Origin: JAQBVV01 sp965249205
Lineage (GTDB): Bacteria > Acidobacteriota > Vicinamibacteria > Vicinamibacterales > UBA2999
Reading direction: 5' to 3'
Assembly (NCBI GenBank): GCA_965249205.1
Contig: CBDFLL010000002.1
Location: forward strand, 186,001 to 250,000
DNA length: 64,000 nucleotides
Below, one piece after another: positions 17,733 through 27,367 of the stretch. Under the pieces are notes generated by a model. The model was given only the letters and a program-made list of their open reading frames with translations. It did not search any database and was not told where the DNA came from. A program made the translations under genes and the position numbers. Position 1 is the stretch's first letter. The number at the start of each line of letters is the position of its first letter.

Positions 17733-17915
17733 GTGCTGGACGCGCTCATGCGGTTCCTCAAGTACCTGTTCTCCACCGATCACAAGGTCATCGGCCTGCC
17801 CGGCGCCGTGCACGGCACCATCATGGTATTCCTCGGCGCGGTGCCGTTGGCGGTCGGCGCTTTCGGCAACTACCTGGTGCCGCCGCAAATCTGGAGGGGC
17901 AGGAGGCTGTACTGA
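17733..17915 (+). pseudogene. coxA (cytochrome c oxidase subunit I) remnant
   Basis: A ~60-codon frame reads KYLFSTDHKVIGL, which is the beginning of subunit I. It then jumps in frame to HGTIMVFLGAVPLAVG and FGNYLVP, which in intact proteins lies several dozen residues later. It ends shortly after, so only two short pieces of a ~550-residue protein remain. TATGCT lies five bases before a GTG at 17733, so a promoter may survive. No other oxidase genes are nearby. It cannot make a functional subunit because the haem ligands beyond this region are missing. Confidence 0.8.
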
Positions 17916-17929
17916 CCAGTCGCATCCAG

Positions 17930-19460
17930 GTGCAGTCGCCGAAGGCGCGAACCGCCCCGCCCATCGAGACAAGCCCGGATCTTTTACACGCTTTCCTGCG
18001 GGACGCCGCGCACGTGCCAGGCGGAACCGCCACGGGTGTGGCGACGCCTCGCAGCGCCGACGATGTTCCCTCTCTCGTGCGAGCCGCCCGGCGCATCCTC
18101 CCGATCGGTGCAGCAATCGTCGCTGACGGGTGGCGCCACGCCGCGGGGCGATCTGCTGATCAGCACGCGGGCACTCACCGGCGTTTCCTTGCTTCCGGGC
18201 CGGAAGGTTCGCGTTGGCGCGGGTGTGCCCCTCGCCGCACTCCAGCGGGCACTGGCAGCCGATGGCCTGTACTATCCGCCGGTCCCCACCTACGACGGAG
18301 CGTTCGTCGGTGGCACGATCGCCACCAACGCCGCTGGAGCCGCGACGTTCAAATACGGAAGTACCCGCCGCTGGGTCGACGCGTTGAGCGTCGTGCTGGC
18401 CGATGGATCACTGATCGAGGTCCAACGCGGAGAGGTCATAGCGTCACCAGACGGCTGGTTCGAGCTCCAGGCAGCCACCGGCGACATCATCCGCGTACCA
18501 ATCCCGACGTATGTCGTGCCCGACGTCGTGAAGCTGTCGGCTGGCTACTTCGCCCGCCCTGGCATGGATCTCATCGATCTCTTCATCGGGTCGGAAGGCA
18601 CGCTCGGGATCGTGACCGCCGCGACGCTGCGCGTGATTCCACTGCCACGGCGATGCTCCGTGCTGGTGACCTGCACCTCCGACAACCAGGCCCTCGCGGT
18701 CACGTCGGCACTCAGGCAAGAGGCCATGGCGAGCTGGCGCGGCGACGGACCGTTGGACGTCTCCGCGATCGAGTTCATGGATAGTCGCGCACTGGCCTTC
18801 GCCCCGAACGAGGTGATCGCCCGGGCGGGCGTTCAACGACCCGTGGGCCCAACGGTGCTCCTGCTGGTGCAGCTCGACATAGTGGAGCGGGAAGATGAGG
18901 CGCTCGCTCGCCTGAGCGCTGTGCTGGACATATGCGGCGTCACCGTCGATCCGCAGGTGGCGCCAGCCGGCGACGATCGAGGCGCCGCCCGACTGTTCGA
19001 GCTGCGGGAGGCAGTGCCTGCCGGGGTCAACGCGGCGGTAGGCGCCGCCAAGAACCGCGTGCATCCCGACATCGAAAAGGTGGCCGGCGATCTCGTCGTC
19101 CCGTTCGAGCGGCAGCAAGAGGCGCTCGCGCTGTACCGCGGGACGTTCGAGCGACACGGGTTGCAGTACGCCATCTGGGGCCACGTCTCCGACGGCAACA
19201 TGCACCCCAATGTCGTGCCCCGTTCGCTCGCGGATGTAGAGCGGGGCAACGCGGCGATCCTCGAGATCGCCAGGCGTGTTGTGGCGATGGGTGGCGCGCC
19301 CCTGGCCGAGCACGGCGTCGGCCGCAGCGCACTCAAGCAGCAGCTGCTTCGCGAGTTGTACGGCGATCAGGGGATCGACCAGATGCGGGCGGTCAAGCGA
19401 GCGCTGGACTCGGAGTGGAAGCTCGCGGCCGGCGTGTTGTTCCCGGAACCAGAACCGTGA
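17930..19460 (+). CDS. FAD-linked oxidase (GlcD/D-lactate dehydrogenase type), frameshifted
   Basis: Oxidases of this family oxidise D-2-hydroxy acids with an FAD held by a PCMH-type domain. The N-terminal part (HAFLRDAAHVPGG, then RRILPIGA) lies in one frame up to ~18110. From ~18114 the protein continues one base later as QSSLTGGATPRGD, the conserved FAD loop. One extra G near 18113 explains this. The open downstream frame runs from 18036 to the stop at 19460 and holds VGGTIATNAAG, GSEGTLGIVT and the C-terminal GHVSDGNMHPN. The GTG at 17930 is a tentative start; the AGGAGG at 17901-17906 may belong to a start nearby. It could be a pseudogene or a sequencing error. Confidence 0.7.
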
Positions 19461-19486
19461 CTGGAGACGCCACCGATCAGCGAGGC

Positions 19487-22400
19487 CTACCGGCGAGCGA
19501 AGAGATCCGGACCGTCGGCCGACATGCTGGACGACTGGCTACTCTGCAGGGCCTGCCCCATTCCTCCTGATGGGAGCGGCACACCGTGCGGAGCCTCCAC
19601 GCCCGACAGGTCGTCGGGCCGGACATCGCTAAACAGCCGGGTCACCGCTGCCGGAATGCCTCTGACATCCTCGAGAATCACGTAGCTGACGGGGACCAAC
19701 AACAGCGTCACCACGGTCGCAAAGAGCACGCCGAATGCCAGCGACACCGCCATCGGAATCAGGAACTGTGCCTGCATGCTCCGCTCGAGCATGAGGGGCG
19801 CGAGCCCCGCGAAGGTCGTCAGCGATGTCAGGATGATTGGCCGGAAGCGCGCCGCCCCCGCCTCGCGCACCGCGGTCACCAGGTCTACATGCTCGAGTCG
19901 ACGCTGATTGATGAAGTGCACCATGACGAGACTGTCGTTCACCACCACACCCGTTAAGGCGACCATGCCGAACATCGACATGATGGTCAGGATGTTGCCG
20001 GTCATGATGTGACCCCAGAACGCACCCACGAGGCCGAACGGAATCGCCAGCATGATGATGACCGGCTGCACGTAGGACCGGAGTGGAATCGCCAGCAGTG
20101 CGAAGATCGCGAACAGCGCGAGCGTAAAGCCGCTTTGGAGCCCCCCGATCGCGTCCCGCTGCTGCGACTGCATCCCTTCAAACGTGAAGTGCACGTCGGG
20201 ATGACCGATGAGTAGCTCAGGAATCACCCGCGCATCAAGGTCGCTGATCACGTCTCCCGCCGCCACCACGTCGCTATCGACCGTTGCGGTCACATTGACT
20301 GCGCGTCGCCGGTCGACGCGCGCAATCGAGGCATAGCCGCGCCCCTCGTCGACGACAGCCACCTGTCCAAACGGTACCTCGACGCCTGCTGGCGTCCTGA
20401 CGCGCATGTTTTCGAGATCACCGATGGAACCGCGCTCGTCCCTCGGATAGCGCACCATGACCCGCACGTCGTCGCGGCCCCGCTGAATCCGTTGGGCCTC
20501 CTCGCCGTAGAAAGCCTGTCGCACCTGCCTCGCTAGATCGCGGAGCGAGAGCCCGAGCGTTTCGGCGGCCGGCTTGATTCCCAGCGCCACCTCGGCCTTG
20601 CCCTCGCGAAATGAATCGGAGATCTCGGACACACCGGAATAGTCTGCGAGTCGTGCCTTGATATCGTCGGCGACCGACCGCAACTCGTCGACGTCCGGTC
20701 CAGTCAGCTGCACATCGACGTCGGCACCGCCCCCGAACAGCGAAGCACCAAAGCTCACGTCGACCGCCTCGGGGATCGTTCCCGTCAGGTCGCGCCAGCG
20801 TTCGGCAAGTGCATCGCTGCCGACGTTTCGGTCTTCAGATGGCGCCAACTCGATGGTCACCTCTCCCAGATGGCTGCCGGATCCTGCCCCGGCATTCCCA
20901 GTAGGCAGCGGCCCTGCACCCGCCTGCGGTTGCTCGCCGACCGCCGAATACAGATGCTGATATAGCTCGCCCTGGCCTTCTTCGCGCATTTCGGCCCGCA
21001 GGCGCTCCGCGCCTTCTTCGAGCTGCCGCACGGCGGCTGTCGTGACTGAGGCGGGTGTGCCTTGCGGCATCGTGAGGGCCACAGACATCACATCAGCCTC
21101 GACCGCGGGGAAGAACTGAAACGCCAAGATCCCGGCGCCGACCATCCCGATCGTGACCATCAGCGTCGCCACGCCCAGGGCGAGCGACACATACCGCCAC
21201 CGGAGCCCCAACTCCAGCGTGGGTTGGTAGGCCCGGCGGATGAACCACTGCAGCGAGCTGGCCACGCGGCTCTGGAAGCGATGCCACGGCCCGGGATGCT
21301 CCGGCGGGGACGGCGCGTGCGACAGGTGCGCCGGCAGAATCCAGAGCGACTCGATCAGCGAAAACAGGAGACACGGGATCACGATCAGCGGAATCGACCG
21401 CATGATCTTACCCATCGTCCCAGGCACCACCAGTAGCGGGGCGAACGCGGCGACCGTCGTGAGCACGGCAAACACCACCGGGACCGCGATCTCGCGCGTT
21501 CCCTCAATCGCGCCCTTGAGGCCATCTCCATGGCGTCGCTGATGGGTGTACACGTTTTCACCCACGACGATCGCGTCATCCACAACGATGCCAAGCACCA
21601 GGATGAACGCGAAGAGGGTAATCATGTTCAGCGTGACATCGAGGCCCGGGAGCATCCACAACGCCCCGAGGAACGAGATCGGTATGCCCAAGCTGACCCA
21701 GAAGGCGAGACGGAGCTGGATGAAGAGCGCGAGTACGAGAAACACGAGCGCGAAGCCAGTTGCTCCGTTGCGCAACAAGAGGCTCAGGCGATCAGCCAGG
21801 AGACGAGACTGGTCCTGCCAGACCGTCAGTGAGACGCCTTCAGGCAGACCCGCCTGCGCGTCTTCAACGTAGGCGCGCACGTGTTCAGCGATCTCGATGA
21901 CGCTCTCGTTTCCAGCGCTGTACACCGAGAGCCGCACGGCCGGTTGGCCATCGAAGCGCCCGAACTGGTCGGTCTCCGCGAACCCATCCACGACCTCCGC
22001 CACGTCGCCCAGGAGAATCCGTGACCCATCCGGACGGGTCCACAACACCAGGCTCTCGTAGTCGTCGCCTCGATAGGCCTGTCCTTTCGTGCGTAACAGG
22101 ATCTCGCCGCCTTCGCTCTTGACCGATCCACCCGGCAGATCGAGCGACGACCGGCGAACTGCGTCGGCGACCTGGTCGAAGGTCAGCCCATGCCGGCGAA
22201 GCATGCCCTCCGACACCTCGATGGCGATCTCGTACGGGCGCGCGTTGGTCACCTCGACCTGCGTGATCTCGGGAATGGCGGCCAGATCGTCCCTCACCCG
22301 CTCCGCGAGCAACTTGAGCGTCAACTCGTCTGAGTCGCCGGCCACCGCGATGTCGATCACCTGATTGCGACTCGTGAGCTCCCGAACGATCGGCTTTTCC

Positions 22401-22768
22401 GTCTCGTCTGGAAACGTGTCGATGGCGTCGACGCGGCTCTTGACGTCGTCAACGACCTTGCGCGCATCCGCGCCAAGCTCGAGTTCGACCTGTACCGCTC
22501 CTCGACCTTCGGACGCCGTCGACGTCACCTTCCTGATGCCATCGATGCCCTCAATCGCCTCCTCGATCCGGATCGAGACCGCCTGCTCCACCTCTTCGGG
22601 AGCGGCGCCAAGGTACTCGACCTCGATCAAAATCATGTCGAGGTCGACCTCTGGCATCACCTCCAACTTGATCGATGAGATCGACAGCACGCCTCCCGCG
22701 ATGATGATGAACATCATCAGATTGGCCGCGACTGAGTTTCGAGCGAACCATTCGATGGCGCGATTCAT
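19487..22768 (-). CDS. RND efflux permease
   Basis: 1093 residues, the normal size of an AcrB/MexB-like or heavy-metal-type RND pump. It has a transmembrane helix at ~13-33, two large periplasmic loops and two blocks of helices. VVDDAIVVGENVYTH in the first half and VVNDSLVMVHFIN in the second are the paired TM4/TM10-like motifs. It exchanges protons for substrate export and works with the adaptor and outer-membrane factor encoded just upstream. The start overlaps the adaptor stop by four bases (ATGA). Substrates cannot be predicted. It is the last gene of the tetR-OMF-MFP-RND operon. Confidence 0.93.
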   Translation of the reverse strand: MNRAIEWFARNSVAANLMMFIIIAGGVLSISSIKLEVMPEVDLDMILIEVEYLGAAPEEVEQAVSIRIEEAIEGIDGIRKVTSTASEGRGAVQVELELGADARKVVDDVKSRVDAIDTFPDETEKPIVRELTSRNQVIDIAVAGDSDELTLKLLAERVRDDLAAIPEITQVEVTNARPYEIAIEVSEGMLRRHGLTFDQVADAVRRSSLDLPGGSVKSEGGEILLRTKGQAYRGDDYESLVLWTRPDGSRILLGDVAEVVDGFAETDQFGRFDGQPAVRLSVYSAGNESVIEIAEHVRAYVEDAQAGLPEGVSLTVWQDQSRLLADRLSLLLRNGATGFALVFLVLALFIQLRLAFWVSLGIPISFLGALWMLPGLDVTLNMITLFAFILVLGIVVDDAIVVGENVYTHQRRHGDGLKGAIEGTREIAVPVVFAVLTTVAAFAPLLVVPGTMGKIMRSIPLIVIPCLLFSLIESLWILPAHLSHAPSPPEHPGPWHRFQSRVASSLQWFIRRAYQPTLELGLRWRYVSLALGVATLMVTIGMVGAGILAFQFFPAVEADVMSVALTMPQGTPASVTTAAVRQLEEGAERLRAEMREEGQGELYQHLYSAVGEQPQAGAGPLPTGNAGAGSGSHLGEVTIELAPSEDRNVGSDALAERWRDLTGTIPEAVDVSFGASLFGGGADVDVQLTGPDVDELRSVADDIKARLADYSGVSEISDSFREGKAEVALGIKPAAETLGLSLRDLARQVRQAFYGEEAQRIQRGRDDVRVMVRYPRDERGSIGDLENMRVRTPAGVEVPFGQVAVVDEGRGYASIARVDRRRAVNVTATVDSDVVAAGDVISDLDARVIPELLIGHPDVHFTFEGMQSQQRDAIGGLQSGFTLALFAIFALLAIPLRSYVQPVIIMLAIPFGLVGAFWGHIMTGNILTIMSMFGMVALTGVVVNDSLVMVHFINQRRLEHVDLVTAVREAGAARFRPIILTSLTTFAGLAPLMLERSMQAQFLIPMAVSLAFGVLFATVVTLLLVPVSYVILEDVRGIPAAVTRLFSDVRPDDLSGVEAPHGVPLPSGGMGQALQSSQSSSMSADGPDLFARR

Positions 22769-24024
22769 GACTGCCCCCGGTGTGCGAAGAGGAACTGCTG
22801 TCCCACTTCGGTCAGAGGCGCCGGCGGAGCAACCGTTGACCGCTGCGACGACGCGGCGTCCTTCGCGACCTGTACCCGCATCCCATCGGTGACGGCTTCA
22901 ATAGGGGAGAGAATGACCCGCTCCCCAGCCGCGAGCCCACCGGAGATCACGACGTCCCGACTCGTCGATCGCAACACATCGACCGTCCGGATGCGAATTC
23001 GATCCTCGTCGTCAACCACGAGCACCTGGTCTCGTCCGCGCAACGCGGCCCGAGGAAGAACGACCACCTGGTCGGCGACCTGCCCTTCGATCTCCGCTTC
23101 GACGAACATACCCACCGCGAGTGGAGGACGCCTGGGATCGCTCCCGGGTGCATACGGGTCATTTACCTGGGCAATGACATTGACCATGCGACTCACCGGA
23201 TCGATCTCCGCCTCGGTCCTGACGATCCGGCCCTCCCAGGCGTAGGACTCCCCGGCGAACTCGGCTCGCAGCGTCACGCGGGGACCGACTCGCTCCTCAC
23301 GCCCGCGGTAGGCCAGCGGCACGTCCAGGTACGCCAGTTCTGCGTCCGGCAGCGGCAACCGCACCTCTGCGGCGTCAACGGCATACAGCGTGGCCACCGG
23401 GCTCCCGACGGTCACGAACTGGCCGACATCGACGCTCTTCTGCCGGACTCGCCCCGCAAACGGGGCCGTCACTTCTGAGCGGTCGAGGTCCCGCTGCGCT
23501 CTCTCCAGATTCGACTCGGCGGCCATGACCGACGCCCGGGCATCCTCGAGCTGCGGTTCGCGGAGCGTCAGCGCCGTGGCATCGCCTCGCCCGAGGTCGT
23601 CCCATTCGCGATGCGCGACGGCGGCTTCCGCTTCCTCCTGCGCGAGCCGAAGCCGACTCTGCGCCACCTGGGAGCGGGCGGCGATGACCGCCTGCTGGTA
23701 GTTGTACGGATCGATCCGCAGAAGGGCGTCCCCTTCCTCGAAGAATCCTCCGGACGCGAAGGACGGCGATGCCCACATCACGCGCCCGGCGATCTCCGGA
23801 ACCAACTGGCTCTCGACCCTGGGGCTGACCGTGCCCTGACTGACCACCGTCATCGGCAGGTCCTGTACGACAACCGTCTTGACCCTCACGCTCGGCAGCT
23901 CGACAGGTCGGGCCTGCGTCGGCACCTCGGGACGACTGCGAAACAGTGCGATGGTCGCCAACGCGGCTATCCCGATCACGACCAGCGGCAGTAGCACGCG
24001 AAGCGCAGTCTTGATGTGTGGCAT
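22765..24024 (-). CDS. RND periplasmic adaptor (MFP/HlyD family)
   Basis: About 419 residues. An N-terminal signal anchor (ALRVLLPLVVIGIAALATIALF) precedes a lipoyl/barrel-sandwich half (SQGTVSPRVESQLVPEIAG), an alpha-helical hairpin rich in Ala/Glu/Arg (~110-180), the second lipoyl half (VTAPFAGRVRQKSVDVGQFV) and a beta-barrel. It joins the inner-membrane pump to the outer-membrane channel. The ATG at 24024 overlaps the stop codon of the OMF gene (TGATG), which favours it over the GTG three bases upstream. It overlaps the RND gene by four bases. Confidence 0.92.
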   Translation of the reverse strand: MPHIKTALRVLLPLVVIGIAALATIALFRSRPEVPTQARPVELPSVRVKTVVVQDLPMTVVSQGTVSPRVESQLVPEIAGRVMWASPSFASGGFFEEGDALLRIDPYNYQQAVIAARSQVAQSRLRLAQEEAEAAVAHREWDDLGRGDATALTLREPQLEDARASVMAAESNLERAQRDLDRSEVTAPFAGRVRQKSVDVGQFVTVGSPVATLYAVDAAEVRLPLPDAELAYLDVPLAYRGREERVGPRVTLRAEFAGESYAWEGRIVRTEAEIDPVSRMVNVIAQVNDPYAPGSDPRRPPLAVGMFVEAEIEGQVADQVVVLPRAALRGRDQVLVVDDEDRIRIRTVDVLRSTSRDVVISGGLAAGERVILSPIEAVTDGMRVQVAKDAASSQRSTVAPPAPLTEVGQQFLFAHRGQS

Positions 24025-25559
24025 CACTGGGGTTCACTCGATACGGTTACGGGGTCACGGTCCACCTGGAGCAACACCGGGGCCTCCAACTCATGGAAAC
24101 CTCCACCGAGCGCCAGATACAAATCCACGCGGTTCTCGAGCAGCAGCCGACGAGCCGCGATCAGCTCACCGTCAGCCTGTAGCGCCAAGCGCTGCGACTC
24201 GAGCACCGTCACAAAATCTTCGAGCCCGGATCGATACCGGTCTTCGGCAAGTACCACCGCCGAGCGGGATTGCTCTGCAGACACTGCCAGGTAGCCAAGC
24301 CGCTCCTGGAAGAAGGCCTCTGCGGCAAGCGCGGCCTCCACCTCGGCATAGGCCTGCAGCGCGGCGGCGGCGTACGTCGCCAGCGACTCATCGACGCGCG
24401 CCTCTGCTCGATCGACGCCGGCCCGGAGCCGACCACCTTGAAAGATCGGTTGCAGGAGGCTCCCGGCGAAGCTCCACACCGAGAAGGCGGGATCGAGCAA
24501 GCTCTTGAGTGCGCCACTGGCAGTACCGGTGCTCCCAGTCAGGCTGATCCTCGGATAGAGATCGCGCTCGGCCACGACGAGTTGCTGATTGACCGCAGCC
24601 AGTCTCCGCTCGGCGGCCACCAGGTCGGGCCGGCGGCGCACCAGATCAGCGGGCAGACCCGCCGGCACAGCGGCCGGCACATCGGGCAGCTCGGAGGCGA
24701 TCGGGAAGCCCACTCTGGAGTACTGCCCCAAGAGCACACCTAGCTGTCGCTCGGTCGCGTCGAGCTGCTGGCGTCGCTGTTGGAGCAAGGCCTCGGCGCC
24801 AGCCAGGCTGGACAGCGACAGGCGGACGTCGAGCGACGACCGAAGGCCGCTCTCGAAGCGGGCGCGCACCTGTTCGGACGAGGCTCGAAAGCTGACGACC
24901 GTCGCTTCGGCCAACGAAATCTGCTGGCGGGCCTCGACGGCGGCCAGCCACGCTTTGACGGCCTGTCCCGCGATCGACAACTGTGCACCGCGGTAGTCGG
25001 CAGCGGTGGCTTGCAGATCGGCCAGCGATGCCCTTGCGCCGGCTCTCAGCCGACCCCATAAATCCGCCTCCCAGGTGGTGTCGAGCGACACTCCCATGTT
25101 CGCCGACACGGTACTCAGAACAGCCCCGGCGCTCCCAGGAATCGGAAAGCCAATGAAATTTTGCCTCCGTCGCGACCCGTTGAAGCTCGCCTGCACAGTC
25201 GGCAGCAGACCAGAACCGGCGATGCGGGAATCTGCGGCTGCCTGCTCCAGTCGCGAGGCCGCGGCCAAGAGATCGCGGTTCTGCTCGAGCGCCCGCTGAA
25301 CCACCTGGTCGAGTGCCGGATCCCCGAAGGCCGTCCACCAGTCCGGGGCAAGTCCTTCTGCGTTGTCTGCGTCCAGCTCGTCCCCGGGAGCCAACTCTGT
25401 TGCTGGTAACTCGGGCGTCGTCCACGCTTCTGGCACCGCTACACCGATGTCCGGCTGCTCCACGGCGGGGGCCGTTGCCCCCATAGACGCGCATGAGACC
25501 GATCCCAGCGCGGACGCCAACACGACAGAGGCTAGCGGCAGACGAGACGCCGCCATCAT
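24024..25559 (-). CDS. Outer-membrane efflux factor (TolC/NodT family)
   Basis: 511 residues. The N-terminus looks like a lipoprotein signal (LASALGSVSC with Cys at 23), as in NodT/OprM-type factors. Two repeats of long helices follow, with typical anchor sequences such as ADLWGRLRAG near the first and YPRISLTGS in the second. It forms the outer-membrane exit duct for the RND pump. Start ATGATG overlaps the tetR stop. The order tetR, OMF, MFP, RND with overlapping ends at every junction argues for one transcript. Confidence 0.92.
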   Translation of the reverse strand: MMAASRLPLASVVLASALGSVSCASMGATAPAVEQPDIGVAVPEAWTTPELPATELAPGDELDADNAEGLAPDWWTAFGDPALDQVVQRALEQNRDLLAAASRLEQAAADSRIAGSGLLPTVQASFNGSRRRQNFIGFPIPGSAGAVLSTVSANMGVSLDTTWEADLWGRLRAGARASLADLQATAADYRGAQLSIAGQAVKAWLAAVEARQQISLAEATVVSFRASSEQVRARFESGLRSSLDVRLSLSSLAGAEALLQQRRQQLDATERQLGVLLGQYSRVGFPIASELPDVPAAVPAGLPADLVRRRPDLVAAERRLAAVNQQLVVAERDLYPRISLTGSTGTASGALKSLLDPAFSVWSFAGSLLQPIFQGGRLRAGVDRAEARVDESLATYAAAALQAYAEVEAALAAEAFFQERLGYLAVSAEQSRSAVVLAEDRYRSGLEDFVTVLESQRLALQADGELIAARRLLLENRVDLYLALGGGFHELEAPVLLQVDRDPVTVSSEPQ

Positions 25560-26197
25560 CGGCTCACCGCCGCCGACTGACGGGAGGGCGCCGCCATGCC
25601 AGCCACGCCAAACTGCACGAGCGCGTCCAACAACGCGTCGGCATCACAAGGCTGACCCGTACCGAACATCTCACTCCCGCTCCACGTCATCGTGTTGATC
25701 AGCGCACTCATCAGAAAAAAGATGCGCAACGCGACCTCTTCGGCTTCGAGATGCGGAAGGGCTCGCTGAAACGCTGGGACAAAGCGCTCGAAGACCTCGG
25801 CGAACTGCGTCTTCATGATCGACCGTACCAGTGTGTGGGGAACCCCGTGGAGCCGGCCGATCAACTGGAGAAACTTGGTCCCCTGCTCATCCCACTCGCG
25901 CCGCTGCTGAAAGACCGGGGCCAGGAGCGCATGCACGACCCCCTCGACGGAAGGTCCTTTGGCGGGGTCAGCCTCCAGTTGCGTCAACAACGCCAGGCGC
26001 GCCTGATTGACCGGCCCGAACCGCCGCTTCAAGACAGACGCCAGGAGCGCCTCTTTGGAGCCAAAGTGGTAGTTGACCGATGCGAGATTGACTCCAGCTT
26101 TGGCCGTGATATCCCGCAGAGACGTTGCAGCAAACCCATGCTCCGCAAACAAAGACTCCGCGGCGTCGAGAATCTTCACGCTTGTGGCGTGAGACAT
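25556..26197 (-). CDS. TetR-family repressor of the efflux operon
   Basis: 213 residues. The first ~50 are a TetR helix-turn-helix (ILDAAESLFAEHGFAATSLRDITAKAGVNLASVNYHFGSKE is the diagnostic stretch; key part TSLRDIAxxAGV-like then YHFGSK). The rest is a helical ligand-binding domain of the CecR/TetR_C type. It is the first gene of the efflux operon, so it probably represses its own promoter and the pump genes, releasing on ligand binding. An inverted repeat overlapping the promoter (26224-26239) is the probable operator. Confidence 0.9.
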   Translation of the reverse strand: MSHATSVKILDAAESLFAEHGFAATSLRDITAKAGVNLASVNYHFGSKEALLASVLKRRFGPVNQARLALLTQLEADPAKGPSVEGVVHALLAPVFQQRREWDEQGTKFLQLIGRLHGVPHTLVRSIMKTQFAEVFERFVPAFQRALPHLEAEEVALRIFFLMSALINTMTWSGSEMFGTGQPCDADALLDALVQFGVAGMAAPSRQSAAVSR

Positions 26198-26223
26198 AAG
26201 TCAGGGTCCCCCAGATCGCTTAC

Positions 26224-26239
26224 TTAAACGTTCGTTTGA
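26224..26239. promoter_or_regulatory. Probable TetR operator
   Basis: TTAAACG-TT-CGTTTGA: seven-base arms with one mismatch and a two-base centre. A further half-like site ACGTTTA lies at 26245-26251. The repeat sits just downstream of the -10, where a bound repressor would block transcription. Confidence 0.6.
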
Positions 26240-26268
26240 ATCATACGTTTATATACCTCCAAGAGCAA
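26240..26268 (-). promoter_or_regulatory. Promoter of the tetR-efflux operon
   Basis: On the minus strand TTGCTC (26268-26263), a 17-base spacer, then TATGAT (26245-26240). The left end of the IS element begins at 26277, only nine bases upstream of the -35, so the core promoter appears intact but sequence further upstream has been displaced. Confidence 0.6.
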
Positions 26269-26276
26269 GGCGACCC

Positions 26277-27318
26277 GTGCTTATCCGGTTGTTTCAGCAA
26301 GCCACCACCGGTAGTGTATCGGCGTGGCGCGCCCGTCGTTTCCGAAGAATCTCCGGGAGTTTCAGCGGCAATTTGCGACCGCCGAGGCCTGTCAGGACTA
26401 CTTGGCGGCGTGCCGCTGGCCGGACGGCTTTGTGTGTCCCCGGTGCCGGCACGCGCGCGGCTATCGCCTGACCACACACCGGCGCTGGCAATGTGCGGCG
26501 TGCCGGTATCAGGTGTCGCTGACCGCCGGGACGATTCTCCACAACACGAAGTCGCCGCTCCTGGTGTGGTTCTGGGCGGCCTATTTGACGGTTACCGACA
26601 AGCGGGGCCTCTCGGCGCTCCTGCTGCAGCGGCAGTTGGGCCTGCGGCGGTACGAAACGGCGTGGCTGCTGTTGCACAAGCTGCGGCGCGCGATGGTGAA
26701 CGCGGGGCGGGAGCCCTTGTACGGCGACGTGGAGATCGATGACACCTGGGTGGGCGCGCCCCAGGCCGGCCTGCGCGGCAGTCGCCAACTCAAGGGGCGG
26801 AAAGCCGCGCTGGTGCTGGTGGCGGTGGAACGACGCGGGGATCGGTCGGGTCGGGTCCGCATGTCCGTGATCCCGAACTTCAAACAATCGACGATGCTCG
26901 CGTTCGTCACTCACCACATTGCGCCGGGGGCGACGGTCTACACCGACGGGCTGAAAAGTTTCGATGGGCTCCAGGCCGCTGACGTGAGACACGTCGCCCG
27001 CCCGCAACCGATCCGGAGCGCCCTGCACAGGGGGGTGCCCTCCGTCGTGCCTTTGGCCGACCGCGTCATCGGCAATTGCCAACAGTGGTTGATTGGCACG
27101 CACCACGGCGTCAGCAAGGCGCAACTACAGGTCTACCTCGATGAGTTCGTGTTTCGGCACAATCGGCGGCGGCACCCGATGGCCGCCTTTCAGACCCTGC
27201 TGGGCCTGGGGACCGGACGGACGCCCACGCCCGCCCGACGGATTCGCGGCGTGCAGGACGTGCGCCCCCCAGGCTGATCGCAAGATATAGGGGTTAGCTG
27301 AAACAACCGGATAAGCAC
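26277..27318 (+). mobile_element. IS1595-family insertion sequence
   Basis: 1,042 bases with perfect 22-bp terminal inverted repeats (26277-26298 and 27297-27318, outer end GTGCTTATCC). It contains one complete transposase gene. I found no exact 8-base target duplication next to the ends, so the insertion may be old or the flanks rearranged. It sits directly upstream of the efflux operon promoter. Confidence 0.9.
26324..27277 (+). CDS. IS1595-family (ISXO2-like) transposase
   Basis: 317 residues. An N-terminal zinc-ribbon (CPRCRH at 38-43, CAAC later) is followed by the DDE-type core: VEIDDTWVG with the first acidic residues, VYTDGLKSF with the second, and GTHHGVSKAQLQVYLDEFVFRHNRR near the C-terminus. 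This is the ISXO2/IS1595 layout and the length is complete. No frameshift or stop is present, so the element could still be active. Confidence 0.9.
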   Translation: MARPSFPKNLREFQRQFATAEACQDYLAACRWPDGFVCPRCRHARGYRLTTHRRWQCAACRYQVSLTAGTILHNTKSPLLVWFWAAYLTVTDKRGLSALLLQRQLGLRRYETAWLLLHKLRRAMVNAGREPLYGDVEIDDTWVGAPQAGLRGSRQLKGRKAALVLVAVERRGDRSGRVRMSVIPNFKQSTMLAFVTHHIAPGATVYTDGLKSFDGLQAADVRHVARPQPIRSALHRGVPSVVPLADRVIGNCQQWLIGTHHGVSKAQLQVYLDEFVFRHNRRRHPMAAFQTLLGLGTGRTPTPARRIRGVQDVRPPG

Positions 27319-27367
27319 GAGGCGAGGAGTGCGACCGTGAAGTCGAGCGTGTGTTGTGAAGAGGGCG

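Noticed and set aside
26269..27326. Target-site duplication around the IS1595 element
   Set aside because: The bases on either side of the 22-bp ends do not match over eight positions, so I do not claim one.
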